Positions 34,954-43,338 are shown, numbered from the stretch's first letter. The stretch is 64,000 nucleotides of DNA from Streptantibioticus cattleyicolor NRRL 8057 = DSM 46488 (GCF_000240165.1 NC_017586.1:5779228-5843227), one strand, 5' to 3'. Notes: generated by a model from the sequence alone, not told the origin. Numbers and translations: made by a program.

Positions 34954-36468
34954 ATGGCTCAGTGGACCGCGGCGGTCAGCGCGGCGCAATTGGCCCGGCT
35001 CCTCGGCCCCCGCTTGGAACGCTCCGGCCGTGCCGCCGGCGGCCACCCCGACAGCCGCCGGGTGCCGGCCTACCGCGGGCTCGCCGACGGGGTGCGGCTG
35101 CTGGTGCTCGAAGGACGGGTGCCGGTCTCCGCCCGGCTGCCCGCCGAACGGGAACTGGCGTCGGCGCTGCGGGTCAGCCGTACCACGGTGGCCGCCGCCT
35201 ACGACGCGCTGCGCGCCGACGGTTTCGTCAAGTCCCGTCGCGGTGCCGGGAGTTGGACGGCGATCCCGGACGGCCGCCCGGTGCCGGCCGGCGGGCTGGA
35301 GCCGCTGCCCCCGGAGGCCGCCGCCTCCATGATCGACTTCGGGGCCGCCGCGTTGCCCGCCCCCGAGCCGTGGCTGACCCGGGCCATCGAGGGCGCCCTG
35401 GCCGAACTCCCCGCGTTCGCCGCCACCCACGGCGACTTCCCGGCCGGGCTGCCGCCGCTGCGCGAGGCCATCGCCGACCACTACAGCGCGCGCGGCATCC
35501 CCACCATGCCCGAGCAGATCATGGTCACCACCGGTGCGATGGGCGCCGCCGCCGCGGCCTGCCGGCTCTTCGCCGGACGCGGTGAACGCATCGCGGTGGA
35601 GGCCCCCAGCTACGCCAACGTCCTCCAGCTCTTCCGGGAACACGGCGCCCGGCTGGTGCCGGTGGCCATGGCCGAACACCTCGCCGGCTGGGACATGGCC
35701 GCCTGGCGCCGCGCGCTTCGGGACGCCGCGCCGCGGATGGCCTACGTCATCCCCGACTTCCACAACCCCACCGGCGCCCTCCCCGGTGACGACCAGCGCC
35801 GGGAGCTGGTCGAGACCGCCCGGGCCGCGGGCGTCGCCGTGGTCGCCGACGAGACCATGACCGAGCTGGCCATCGACCCGGTGGGCGGCATGCCCCGCCC
35901 GCTGTCCTACTACGACCGGGGCGGCGGCACCGTGGTCAGCTTCGGCTCGGCGAGCAAGGCGTTCTGGCCGGGGATGCGGATCGGCTGGCTGCGCGCGGCC
36001 CCCGAGGTGGTGCGCCGGATGGCCTCGGTGCGCGCCTTCCTCGACCTCGGCTCGCCGGTGGTCGAACAGCTCGCCCTGGTCTGGCTGCTGCGCGGACAGG
36101 GGTGGGACCAGGCGGTCTCGCTGCGCCGCGCGCTGGCCCGCGCCAACCGGGACGCGCTGGTCGCCGCGTTGCGCCGGCACGTGCCGGACTGGGAGTTCGA
36201 CGTGCCGCGCGGCGGTCTGACGATGTGGGTGCGCACCGGGGGGCTCTCCGGCTCCCGGATCGCGGTGGCCGGCGAGCAGTTCGGCGTCCGGGTGCCGGCC
36301 GGGACCCGGTTCGGCGTCGACGGTGCCTTCGAGGGCTACGTCCGGCTGCCGTTCTCGGCCGCCGCGCCGGTGGCCGAGGAAGCGGTCGCCCGCCTCGCCG
36401 CCGCCGCCGACGCGGTCCGCTCCGGCGGCCCGCTCGACCTGCACAGCGGAGGATCGCTGGTCGCCTGA
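34954..36468 (+). CDS. MocR/PdxR-type GntR-aminotransferase regulator
   Basis: A 504-residue fusion of a GntR winged HTH and a type I aminotransferase fold. The HTH (about residues 40-120) includes LADGVRLLVLEGRVPVSARLPAERELASALRVSRTTVAAAYDALRADG. The C-terminal domain binds PLP through the lysine in SFGSASKAFWPGMRIGW, with YVIPDFHNPTGALP upstream. Such proteins act as PLP-sensing regulators. ATG 34954 is chosen over an extension reaching 34876, which would cross the operator boxes. It is divergent from a YczE-like transporter gene, the presumed target. Confidence 0.92.
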   Translation: MAQWTAAVSAAQLARLLGPRLERSGRAAGGHPDSRRVPAYRGLADGVRLLVLEGRVPVSARLPAERELASALRVSRTTVAAAYDALRADGFVKSRRGAGSWTAIPDGRPVPAGGLEPLPPEAAASMIDFGAAALPAPEPWLTRAIEGALAELPAFAATHGDFPAGLPPLREAIADHYSARGIPTMPEQIMVTTGAMGAAAAACRLFAGRGERIAVEAPSYANVLQLFREHGARLVPVAMAEHLAGWDMAAWRRALRDAAPRMAYVIPDFHNPTGALPGDDQRRELVETARAAGVAVVADETMTELAIDPVGGMPRPLSYYDRGGGTVVSFGSASKAFWPGMRIGWLRAAPEVVRRMASVRAFLDLGSPVVEQLALVWLLRGQGWDQAVSLRRALARANRDALVAALRRHVPDWEFDVPRGGLTMWVRTGGLSGSRIAVAGEQFGVRVPAGTRFGVDGAFEGYVRLPFSAAAPVAEEAVARLAAAADAVRSGGPLDLHSGGSLVA

Positions 36469-36486
36469 CGGGAAGTTGACGCCTCG

Positions 36487-38055
36487 TCAGCTCGCCGGGT
36501 CGTGCACCGGGCGCTGCGGGGTGGCGGGCGGTTTGACCATGCTGACGGCGGGGTGGGGCGCCGGGAGGAGGGCGAGGACCGCTCGGCGGTGGGCCTCCGT
36601 GGTCTCCTCGTCGTGCGGATCCGGGGTGGCCGGCACCTGGAGGCGGTGCACCGGGCCGTCCCCGAGCCGGGCGTAACCGCGGCCGGGCGGGGTGCGCGGG
36701 GGCGGCGTGGTGGGCGGCGCCGTACCGAGCACCACCCGGGCCGCCTCCACCGTGGCCGGCCCGAGCAGCACCCTGGCCCGGGCCCGCGCGCGCAGCCCGG
36801 CGCCGAGACCCTCGTACGCGTCGAGATGGTCGCCGAGGGCCACCGTGACCCCGGCCGCCCTGCCGTGCCGCAGCGGGCCCTCCAGCGACGCCTGCGGATC
36901 CCGGCGGCCCTGGACCCGGGAGAGCTGGGCCAGCGCGGAGGGCCGGTCGAGCACGATCCACAGCGGTCGCCGGGTGTCCTCCGGCGCCGGACGCCCGCTC
37001 TGCCGCGCCCGGTTGACCGCCAGCAGCCGGCGTTCGGTCTCGTGGCCCGCCCACTCCAGCGCGGCGAGGGCGCCGACGGGTCCGCTCTCCACCGCCAGCA
37101 CCCCGGGCCGGCCGGTGAGGAAGGCGTACTCGCCGGTGCCGCCGCCGTCGATCACCACCAGGTCACCGTGGTGCAGCGCCTGGAGGGCGAGGGAACGCAG
37201 CAGCGTGGTGATCCCCGAACCGGCCCGGCCCAGCGCCAGCAGATGGGGTTCGGGCGAACGCGGCCCGGTCCGCCACACCACCGGGGCCGCGTCCCGGCGC
37301 CCCTCGCCGTGGACCACCGGGATGGTGCGCCGCACGTCGGCGTCGTCGGTGAAGCCAAGGATGGCCTCCCCGGCCGCGGTCACGAAGCGCTGGGCGACGA
37401 TGTCGGTGGCCAGCGGGGGGAGCGCCACCAGCGTCAGCCGGTTCTCCTCCTCCTGCCAGTCGAACCGGAACTCGCGCCCGCGCCCCGCCTTGACGTGCAG
37501 CAACTGCTCGATACGGGCCCGGGATTCGGGCTCCCCGTCGGTGAAGTAGGCCGGGTAGCGCAGCGTCAGCCGGGTCAGCCGGCCGTCCTCGAAGGCGTAC
37601 GAGGGGAACGCCCGCGTCCAGTCGCCGTCGTGGGCGTAGAGCGGCTTGGGGTCGGCGGGCAGCGACAGATGGGGCACCAGGGACTCGTAGAGCGCCCGCA
37701 GCCGGGCCTCCTCCGCCTCGCTCGGTCCGGTGGGTACGGCGGCGCGGCGGCGCCCCGACCAGGCGGCGGAACCCATCAGCCCGAGCCCGGCCAGCAGCAC
37801 CCCGTACGGCAGCAGGGCGACCACCAGGACCCCGGCGGCCAGCATGAACAGCGTCGGGCCGCGGCGGTCCTTGGGCGTCTGGGCCCACCAGCCGCGTACC
37901 CACCCGGCCTGCCGTCGCAGGCCGCGGCCGATGACCAGGAGCGGATGGAGGACGTCGGTGGCGCCCTCGCCGGCGGTGCGCACCGCCTCCCGGCCACGGG
38001 CCAGCGACGGCGGGACGCGCAGGATGCTGGGGAGGGGGAGGGGGCGCCGGGCCAC
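36487..38055 (-). CDS. FtsK-like membrane protein with altered P-loop
   Basis: A 522-residue protein. A paired membrane segment lies near residues 67-100 (LFMLAAGVLVVALLPYGVLLAGLGLMG), followed by a cytoplasmic region (RLTRLTLRYPAYFTDGEPESRARIEQLL; EFRFDWQEEENRLTLVAL) and an FtsK/TraB-like ATPase-type domain. Its Walker A reads GRAGSGIT (about residues 275-282), with isoleucine where the invariant lysine should be; a Walker B-like WIVLDRPSA follows. It therefore may not hydrolyse ATP. The upstream small membrane gene (38218-38412) is on the same strand. Resemblance to conjugative DNA-translocation proteins of actinobacterial elements is noted, but no other transfer genes are present. Confidence 0.7.
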   Translation of the reverse strand: MARRPLPLPSILRVPPSLARGREAVRTAGEGATDVLHPLLVIGRGLRRQAGWVRGWWAQTPKDRRGPTLFMLAAGVLVVALLPYGVLLAGLGLMGSAAWSGRRRAAVPTGPSEAEEARLRALYESLVPHLSLPADPKPLYAHDGDWTRAFPSYAFEDGRLTRLTLRYPAYFTDGEPESRARIEQLLHVKAGRGREFRFDWQEEENRLTLVALPPLATDIVAQRFVTAAGEAILGFTDDADVRRTIPVVHGEGRRDAAPVVWRTGPRSPEPHLLALGRAGSGITTLLRSLALQALHHGDLVVIDGGGTGEYAFLTGRPGVLAVESGPVGALAALEWAGHETERRLLAVNRARQSGRPAPEDTRRPLWIVLDRPSALAQLSRVQGRRDPQASLEGPLRHGRAAGVTVALGDHLDAYEGLGAGLRARARARVLLGPATVEAARVVLGTAPPTTPPPRTPPGRGYARLGDGPVHRLQVPATPDPHDEETTEAHRRAVLALLPAPHPAVSMVKPPATPQRPVHDPAS

Positions 38056-38217
38056 GGGGACTCCAGTCGTGCGACGCGGGGGCGGTCGGGGTTGTCCGGG
38101 GTGCGGGAGGGCGGGGCGGGCCGAAGGCCGGGGCGGTGGGCGCGGACCCGGTGGGCCGGGGACCGGCAGGCCCGGAACCGCGCGGGTCCCGGGCCGGCTC
38201 CGGGCTTCGGCCGGCCC

Positions 38218-38412
38218 TTACAGCTTCAGGCCGCCCAGCAGGCTGGCCAGACTCTGCCCGCCGGCCTTGATGCTGGGCGCGATGGCGGTGCCGGCCAGGT
38301 AGAAGCCGAACAGGGAGCAGACGAGGGCGTGGGAGATCTTCATCCCGTCCTTGCGGAAGAACAGGAACGCGATGACACCCAGCAGGACGACGCCGGAGAT
38401 GGACAGGATCAT
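38218..38412 (-). CDS. Small two-helix membrane protein
   Basis: A 64-residue hydrophobic protein: MILSISGVVLLGVIAFLFF, a short RKDGMK loop, then ISHALVCSLFGFYLAGTAIA and an amphipathic tail ending SLASLLGGLKL. The ATG at 38412 has AGGAG six bases upstream; an in-frame ATG at 38445 has a weaker site, and the frame opens at 38517. It precedes the FtsK-like gene by 162 bp on the same strand. Short proteins of this kind often accompany FtsK/TraB-like proteins in streptomycetes; function unknown. Its promoter region contains a striking AT-rich palindrome. Confidence 0.72.
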   Translation of the reverse strand: MILSISGVVLLGVIAFLFFRKDGMKISHALVCSLFGFYLAGTAIAPSIKAGGQSLASLLGGLKL

Positions 38413-38469
38413 GGGGTTCTCCTGAGTGATGGGGACGGTCACCATGAGTTCTTCCAGGGTCACATAAAG

Positions 38470-38494
38470 TAATAATCCCTTAAAGGGGTTATTA
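38470..38494. promoter_or_regulatory. AT-rich palindrome upstream of small membrane gene
   Basis: TAATAATCCC, TTAAA, GGGGTTATTA: a 25-bp near-perfect palindrome with one mismatch (TAATAATCCCTT versus TAATAACCCCTT when read on the other strand). It lies about 60 bp upstream of ATG 38412 inside the lowest-GC stretch of the window, where a promoter is expected. Probable operator of an unidentified repressor. Confidence 0.6.
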
Positions 38495-38711
38495 GAGTGA
38501 TTTTCGGGATGTAGCACCCGGGGGATCGCGCGATGTCACGGCATGGGCGCGATCATTGCCGCACCGCGCGCCGGACGCCGGTGAACCCCCGCGCAGCGGG
38601 GCGAAAACTCCCCCGGCCGGGTGAAGCGACATAGGGTGAGGCGGCGCGCGGCGCCCCGTGGCGGGCCGCCGGCCGGCCCATGACGTACGAACGATCCAGG
38701 AGCCGACGAGG

Positions 38712-39155
38712 ATGACCGACCCCACGCAGGGCCCCGAGCACACCGGCAACCGCGGACCCGAAGGCGAACCCGCGCACGACCCCGAGGTGTTGCAGCTCGC
38801 GGCGAAGATCTTCGACCTCGCCCGGCACGGCGACACCGACACCGTGGCCGCCTACGTCGACGCCGGGGTGCCGGCCAACCTCGCCAACGACCGCGGCGAC
38901 ACCCTGGTGATGCTCGCCGCCTACCACGGCCACCCGGAGACCGTGGCCGCCCTGCTGCACCGCGGCGCCGACCCCGACCGGGCCAACGACCGCGGTCAGA
39001 CCCCGCTGGCCGGCGCCGTCTTCAAGGGCGAACGGGCCGTCGTCGACGCCTTGTTGGACGGCGGGGCCGACCCCTCCGCGGGCTCCCCCTCCGCCCTCGA
39101 GACCGCCCGCATGTTCGGCAAGGACGACCTGGTCGCCCTCTTCGAGAAGCCCTGA
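38712..39155 (+). CDS. Ankyrin-repeat protein
   Basis: A 147-residue cytoplasmic protein with about three ankyrin repeats after a charged, disordered N-terminus: DTDTVAAYVDAGVPANLANDRGDTLVMLAAYHGHPETVAALLHRGADPDRANDRGQTPLAGAVFKGERAVVDALLDGGADPSAG in segments of 33 residues. Ankyrin repeats bind proteins; small bacterial members sometimes help oxidative-stress enzymes such as catalases, but no such partner is adjacent. ATG 38712 follows a GACGAGG site. Convergent with the sedolisin gene. Confidence 0.88.
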   Translation: MTDPTQGPEHTGNRGPEGEPAHDPEVLQLAAKIFDLARHGDTDTVAAYVDAGVPANLANDRGDTLVMLAAYHGHPETVAALLHRGADPDRANDRGQTPLAGAVFKGERAVVDALLDGGADPSAGSPSALETARMFGKDDLVALFEKP

Positions 39156-39166
39156 CCCGTCACCAC

Positions 39167-39205
39167 ACGCCGTCGGCCGGGACGATGACTCCCGGCCGAC
39201 GGCGT
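39167..39205. terminator. Bidirectional terminator
   Basis: ACGCCGTCGGCCGGGA (39167-39182), loop CGATGAC, TCCCGGCCGACGGCGT (39190-39205): perfect 16-bp stem between the convergent ankyrin and sedolisin genes. Confidence 0.9.
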
Positions 39206-39216
39206 CTCCCCGCGGC

Positions 39217-40548
39217 TCAGAAGGCCCCGGTGCCGTTCGGCGTGCCCAGCCCGGTCGGCCCGTCGTACCCCGGACCGGCGGTGCACAGGTATCCGCCGCC
39301 GCACGACCCGTTGGCCCCGGACGTCACGTCGTTGAGCGCCGAGGTGTGCGCGTAGGGGTACGAACCGGCGTTCACCGACGCGGTGTTGCCGGCCAGCGCG
39401 TACACGCTGGCGATGATCGGCGAGGAGGCGCTGGTGCCGCCGACCTCCACCCAGCCGTCCGCGCCCTGCGCCAGCCCGAGCGAGAGCAGCACGTCGCACC
39501 ACGAGCTGGTGCCGCAGCTGTTGTACGTGTCGTGGACGGCGACCCCGGTGGCCGGGTCCGCCACCGCGGAGACGTCGGCGACGGTGCGCTTGGCGCACCC
39601 GGTGTCGTGCTGCCAGGCGGGTTTGGGCTCGTAGGCCGAGCAGCCGGACCCGGCGCCGTTGCCGCCGGAAGCGGAACCCCAGGCGCTCTCGCTCCAGCCG
39701 CGGGCGTTGGACGCCTTGGTCAGCGAGGTCCCGCCGACCGCGGTCACGTACGGCGAGGACGCGGGCCAGGAGACCCCGTAACCGGAGTCGCCGGAGCTGG
39801 CGGTGACGGCCACCCCGGGGTGGTTGAAGTGGCTGTCGGCGGCGGTGATCGTGGTGTCCTCCGCGCCGCCCCAGCTGTTGGAGACCGCCACCACGCCCGG
39901 CGTGGCCGCGGCGGTGTCCTCGGCCGCCGAAAGGTCGTCGGTGGTCGCCGAGTTGGCCTCCACCAGCAGGATGTGGCAGTCCGGGCAGACCGCGGAGACC
40001 ATGTCGAGGTCGAGGCTGATCTCCTCGGCCCAGCCGTAGTCGCCGGCCGGCAGCGGTGAGGCCTGCCCGTTCTGGTTGGTCTTGCGGAAGCAGCCGTTGG
40101 CGGTGGTGCAGGCGGGCAGTCCGTAGGCGCCGCGGTAGGCGGCCAGGTCGCTCTCGGCGTTGGGGTCGTCCTGGGCGTCGACGATGGCCACGGTACGGCC
40201 GCCGCCGGAGGTGCCGTCCAGGTGGTAGGCGGCGTGCAGGTCGGAGGGGACGAAGCCGACGGTGGTCGGGGACCCGGTGGTCATCGGGGCGAGCCGGCCG
40301 GCCGGGGTGCGGTGCGCGCGCAGCTTGCCGAAGCAGCGCAGGTGCCCCGCGGCGGCCGGGTGCGCGCACCCGAAGTCCACGGTGGCCACCGGGGCGGGGC
40401 CGGCCGCCCGCGCCGTGGGGGCCGTGAAGCCCGCCAGCCCCGCGACGAAGGCGACGGTGAACAGGGCGGTCAGCAGCGCGGCGAGCCGCCGCGAGCGGAA
40501 CGGGCGACCGGCGGGGCGGTCGGGCGGAGGGGCGGAACGACGGTCCAT
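39217..40548 (-). CDS. Secreted S53 peptidase (sedolisin)
   Basis: A 443-residue exported serine-carboxyl peptidase, acting extracellularly, generally at acid pH. The signal peptide spans about residues 1-48 (RRLAALLTALFTVAFVAGLAG... ARAA). Catalytic motifs: Glu and Asp in GWAEEISLDLDMVSAVCP, oxyanion Asp in VTASSGDSGYGVSWPASSP, and the nucleophile in EVGGTSASSPIIASVYAL. The C-terminal calcium-site region is in NDVTSGANGSCGGGYLCTAGPGYDGPTGLGTPNG. The long prodomain of fungal tripeptidyl peptidases is missing, as in many Streptomyces homologues. ATG at 40548. Substrates unknown. Confidence 0.93.
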   Translation of the reverse strand: MDRRSAPPPDRPAGRPFRSRRLAALLTALFTVAFVAGLAGFTAPTARAAGPAPVATVDFGCAHPAAAGHLRCFGKLRAHRTPAGRLAPMTTGSPTTVGFVPSDLHAAYHLDGTSGGGRTVAIVDAQDDPNAESDLAAYRGAYGLPACTTANGCFRKTNQNGQASPLPAGDYGWAEEISLDLDMVSAVCPDCHILLVEANSATTDDLSAAEDTAAATPGVVAVSNSWGGAEDTTITAADSHFNHPGVAVTASSGDSGYGVSWPASSPYVTAVGGTSLTKASNARGWSESAWGSASGGNGAGSGCSAYEPKPAWQHDTGCAKRTVADVSAVADPATGVAVHDTYNSCGTSSWCDVLLSLGLAQGADGWVEVGGTSASSPIIASVYALAGNTASVNAGSYPYAHTSALNDVTSGANGSCGGGYLCTAGPGYDGPTGLGTPNGTGAF

Positions 40549-40771
40549 CGGGCCTCCTGCGGTGGTGGGGGCACTCGTGGGGCGCTGTTCGCCTCGGCCG
40601 CCCGTCCGTCGTACGGCGGAGCGGCGGCCGGGGCCACGCCGGGCGCGCGGCGCCGCAACACCATGCAGGCACCCGGCAACGGCGTCAAGGGCATGACAAT
40701 ACGCGGCGGTGCGGCACGCTCCGATCGCGCCACACCGGCCGGTTCCCTCCTCGGGCGGGTCGCCGGGGCGC

Positions 40772-41572
40772 CTACGGAACGTCGAACTCCACCGTCACCG
40801 GCGCGTGGTCCGACCACCGCTCGGCGTAGCTCGCGGCCCGCTCCACCCGGGCGGCGACGGCCCGGGCGGCGATGCCGGGGGAGGCGCAGACCAGGTCGAT
40901 GCGCCAGCCGGCGTCGTTGTCGAACGCCTTGCCGCGGTAGGACCACCACGAGTACGGCCCCTCGGTGGCCGGGTGCAGCGCGCGGACCACGTCCACGTAG
41001 CCGGCCTCGTCGAAGACCCGGGCGAGCCAGGCGCGTTCCTCGGGGAGGAAGCCGGACTTCTCGGTGTTGGCCTTCCAGTTCTTCAGGTCGGCCGGGGCGG
41101 GGGCGATGTTCCAGTCGCCGCACACCAACACCTCGCGCCCGTCGGCGGCGGCCTTCTGGCGCAGTTCACCGAGGTGGACCAGGAACTGAGCCATGAAGCG
41201 GTACTTCTCGTCCTGCCGCTCGGTGCCCACCTCGCCGGAGGGCAGGTAGAGGCTGGCGACCGTTACCCCCGGCAGATCGATCTCGACATAACGCCCGGAA
41301 CGGTCGAACTCCGGCGAACCGAACCCCACCCGCACCCGCTCCGGCTCCCGCCGGGACAGCAGCGAGACCCCGGCCCGCCCCTTGGTCTCGGCGGGGGCGT
41401 GGACGACGTGCCAGCCGTCCGGGGCGCGCAGCTCGGCGGGGAGCTGACCGGGCTCGGCCCGTACCTCCTGGAGGCAGACCACGTCCGCGCCGGTCGCCGC
41501 CAGCCAGGGCAGGAACCCCTTCTTCCCGGCGGCGCGCAGCCCGTTGACATTGACGGTGGTGACGGTGAACAC
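40772..41572 (-). CDS. xth: Exodeoxyribonuclease III
   Basis: A 266-residue member of the exonuclease III / AP endonuclease family involved in base-excision repair. Motifs include TVNVNGLRAAGKKGFLPWLAATGADVVCLQEVRA (metal Asn and Glu), GVSLLSRREPERV, VASLYLPSGEVG, VCGDWNIAPAPADLKNW (Asp/Asn pair) and the C-terminal SDHAPVTVEFDV. The ATG at 41572 immediately precedes the conserved FTVTTVNVNG start. Monocistronic, divergent from the GNAT gene. Confidence 0.95.
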   Translation of the reverse strand: MFTVTTVNVNGLRAAGKKGFLPWLAATGADVVCLQEVRAEPGQLPAELRAPDGWHVVHAPAETKGRAGVSLLSRREPERVRVGFGSPEFDRSGRYVEIDLPGVTVASLYLPSGEVGTERQDEKYRFMAQFLVHLGELRQKAAADGREVLVCGDWNIAPAPADLKNWKANTEKSGFLPEERAWLARVFDEAGYVDVVRALHPATEGPYSWWSYRGKAFDNDAGWRIDLVCASPGIAARAVAARVERAASYAERWSDHAPVTVEFDVP

Positions 41573-41661
41573 AACAGCTCCGGGGGTGACGACGACGGCC
41601 CGCCGCAGCCTACTCGACGCCCCCCGGCGGCCCCGTCCCCGGCCGCCCGTACCATGCCGGG

Positions 41662-42231
41662 GTGGAGATTCGACGCGTGCGCTACGACCACCCGGACGCG
41701 GTGCTGCTGTCCGGGCGGGTGCAGCAGGAGTACATCGAGCGGTACGGGGACCCGGACCGCACCCCGATGGATCCGGCCGACTTCGACCCGCCGCGCGGTC
41801 TCTACCTGATCGGCTACCTGGACGGCGAGCCGGTGGCCACCGGCGGCTGGCGGGCCCAGGACCACTCGCCCGAGGGGTACGCCGACGGCGACGCGGAGCT
41901 GAAGCGGATGTACGTGGTGCCCGGCGCCCGGGGCCGCGGACTGGCCCGGCGCGTCCTGGCCGAGCTGGAGCGCAGCGCGGCGGCGGCCGGGCGGCGCCGG
42001 ATGGTGCTGGAGACCGGCACCCGGCAGCCGGAGGCGATCGCCCTGTACACCTCGGTGGGGTACGCGCCGGTGACCAAGTTCGGCATCTACCGCGACGACC
42101 CGCTGAGCGTGTGCCTGGGCCGGGACCTGACGCCGGCCGCGATGCCCTCCGCCGGGCGGCTCGGCACCGTGCCGCTGCCGCGTCCGGTCACCCAGTCCCC
42201 GCCGGCGGCCGACGCCCCCGCGGGCGCCTGA
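41662..42231 (+). CDS. GNAT-family acetyltransferase
   Basis: A 189-residue acyltransferase. The acetyl-CoA-binding motif A is clear: LKRMYVVPGARGRGLARRVLAELERSAAAAG, followed by MVLETGTRQPEAIALYTSVGY as motif B. The C-terminal 35 residues form a Pro/Ala-rich tail. TACCAT at 41650-41655 lies six bases before GTG 41662, suggesting a leaderless message. The acceptor is unknown; size and motif resemble general small-molecule acetyltransferases. Confidence 0.88.
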   Translation: MEIRRVRYDHPDAVLLSGRVQQEYIERYGDPDRTPMDPADFDPPRGLYLIGYLDGEPVATGGWRAQDHSPEGYADGDAELKRMYVVPGARGRGLARRVLAELERSAAAAGRRRMVLETGTRQPEAIALYTSVGYAPVTKFGIYRDDPLSVCLGRDLTPAAMPSAGRLGTVPLPRPVTQSPPAADAPAGA

Positions 42232-42348
42232 CGCCCCCGCCGCGTACCGCCGCGGGGCGGTCCCGTCGTGACCGACGCCATATCGAGGCGTCCGGTGGAT
42301 TCCCATTCACGCGGTGTTTGTCCATCATGGCGTCACTACTGCGTGTAA

Positions 42349-42360
42349 GTGCATCTGCAC
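42349..42360. promoter_or_regulatory. GTGCA-TC-TGCAC element upstream of DUF397 gene
   Basis: An inverted repeat GTGCATCTGCAC about 60-70 bp upstream of the DUF397 start, followed directly by the related GTCTGCACGTGCGTGC. The same TGCATCTGCA core occurs in the promoter region of the XRE regulator at 43328-43338, so both are probably bound by that regulator. Confidence 0.5.
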
Positions 42361-42421
42361 GCGCGTCTGCACGTGCGTGCGCGCTATGATCCGGCTGGTG
42401 ACCGCACTACAGGAGGTTCAA

Positions 42422-42661
42422 GTGCGCCGTACGTTCAACGGCATGGCAGCGTCGGACCTTGCTGACGTGGTGTGGCAGAAGAGCCGGCACAGCAACTCCC
42501 AGGGAACCTGTGTGGAGTTCGCGCGACTGCCCGACGGTGAGGTGGCGGTGCGCAATTCCCGTTTTCCCGAGGGCCCCGCGCTGATATACACCCGCGCGGA
42601 GATCGAGGCGATGCTGCTCGGGGTGAAGGACGGCGAGTTCGACCACCTGGTGGAGCCCTGA
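42422..42661 (+). CDS. DUF397 protein
   Basis: A 79-residue DUF397 protein: VWQKSRHSNSQGTCVEFARLPDGEVAVRNSRFPEGPALIYTRAEIEAMLLGVKDGEFDHL covers the whole domain. GTG 42422 is fixed by an AGGAGG site at 42411-42416, five bases upstream. In Streptomyces such proteins are coded next to XRE/DUF5753 regulators (BldB/WhiJ-type systems affecting development) and are thought to act as their partners. The XRE gene follows at 43457, and an ATP-binding protein gene lies between on the other strand. Confidence 0.92.
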   Translation: MRRTFNGMAASDLADVVWQKSRHSNSQGTCVEFARLPDGEVAVRNSRFPEGPALIYTRAEIEAMLLGVKDGEFDHLVEP

Positions 42662-42707
42662 ACCGCCGGACGATTCACGGCGGTTGGTGAACGCGGTCGG
42701 CGAAACG

Positions 42708-43187
42708 CTACAACGGCGCCGGAAAGAGCGCCCAGACCACTTTCCCGGCGCCGGCCAGCGGATGCCATCCCCAGGTCTCGCTGCACGAGGCCACCAGATG
42801 GAGTCCGCGGCCGGACTCGGCTATGTGGTCGGGTGCGCGGGTGACCGGCCCCCGGCTGCTGGGGTCGCGCACCGCGCACACCACGCGCTCGGTCCAGTGC
42901 GCCAGGCTCAGCCGTACCACCGGATCCACGGGCGGGGAAGTCGGCAGTGACGTCGGGTGCGGCCCCGTGCCCGTCCCGACGCCGTGCCGCAACGCGTTGG
43001 TGACCAGTTCGGAGGCCACCAGCGCGACGTTGTCGAAGAGGTCGGCCAGTCTCCATCGGTGCAGGGTGTCCCGGGCGAAGGCGCGGGCGTCACGCACCGA
43101 TTCGTACCGCGCGGCCAGCTCGCAGGACGACGACGCGAGCTGCTGGGCCGGGGAGGAGACCTCCGTGAACGGCAGCGCCCGCGGCAC
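42708..43187 (-). CDS. Anti-sigma-type ATP-binding protein
   Basis: A 159-residue stand-alone HATPase_c protein of the RsbW/SpoIIAB-like type abundant in Streptomyces. The N-box is LFDNVALVASELVTNALRHG, the G1 box appears as RDPSSRGPVTRAPDHIAESGRGLHLV and the G2 region as SETWGWHPLAGAGKVVWALF. The GTG at 43187 is preferred over the longer frame from 43238 because an exceptional AGGAGGTGATC ribosome site ends three bases before it (core GGAGG eight bases before). It is the middle member of a DUF397 / HATPase / XRE triad and may control a sigma or regulator partner. Confidence 0.88.
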   Translation of the reverse strand: MPRALPFTEVSSPAQQLASSSCELAARYESVRDARAFARDTLHRWRLADLFDNVALVASELVTNALRHGVGTGTGPHPTSLPTSPPVDPVVRLSLAHWTERVVCAVRDPSSRGPVTRAPDHIAESGRGLHLVASCSETWGWHPLAGAGKVVWALFPAPL

Positions 43188-43320
43188 AGAGATCACCTCC
43201 TGCGACGGGGCGAGCGCGCTGGAGCCTTCACTCCTCATCCGGCACCTCGGCAGTCGTGGGAGATGTTCGACCTCTGCACAGTGACCATGCTCCCGAACGG
43301 GCAGAGTAGATGCAAGGGCG

Positions 43321-43338
43321 GATGCACGTGCATCTGCA
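43321..43338. promoter_or_regulatory. GATGCACGTGCATC palindrome plus TGCATCTGCA
   Basis: GATGCACGTGCATC (43321-43334) is a perfect 14-bp palindrome overlapping GTGCATCTGCA (43328-43338), with another AGATGCA at 43308-43314. It lies in the divergent region between the HATPase and XRE genes and shares its core with the element at 42349. Confidence 0.55.

Noticed and set aside
36487-38412. FtsK-like pair as part of an integrated conjugative element
   Set aside because: No integrase, excisionase, replication gene, att repeats or tRNA border in the window.
42340-42390. TGCA-rich repeats as a CRISPR or minisatellite
   Set aside because: Only a few irregular copies without constant spacers; better explained as operator half-sites.
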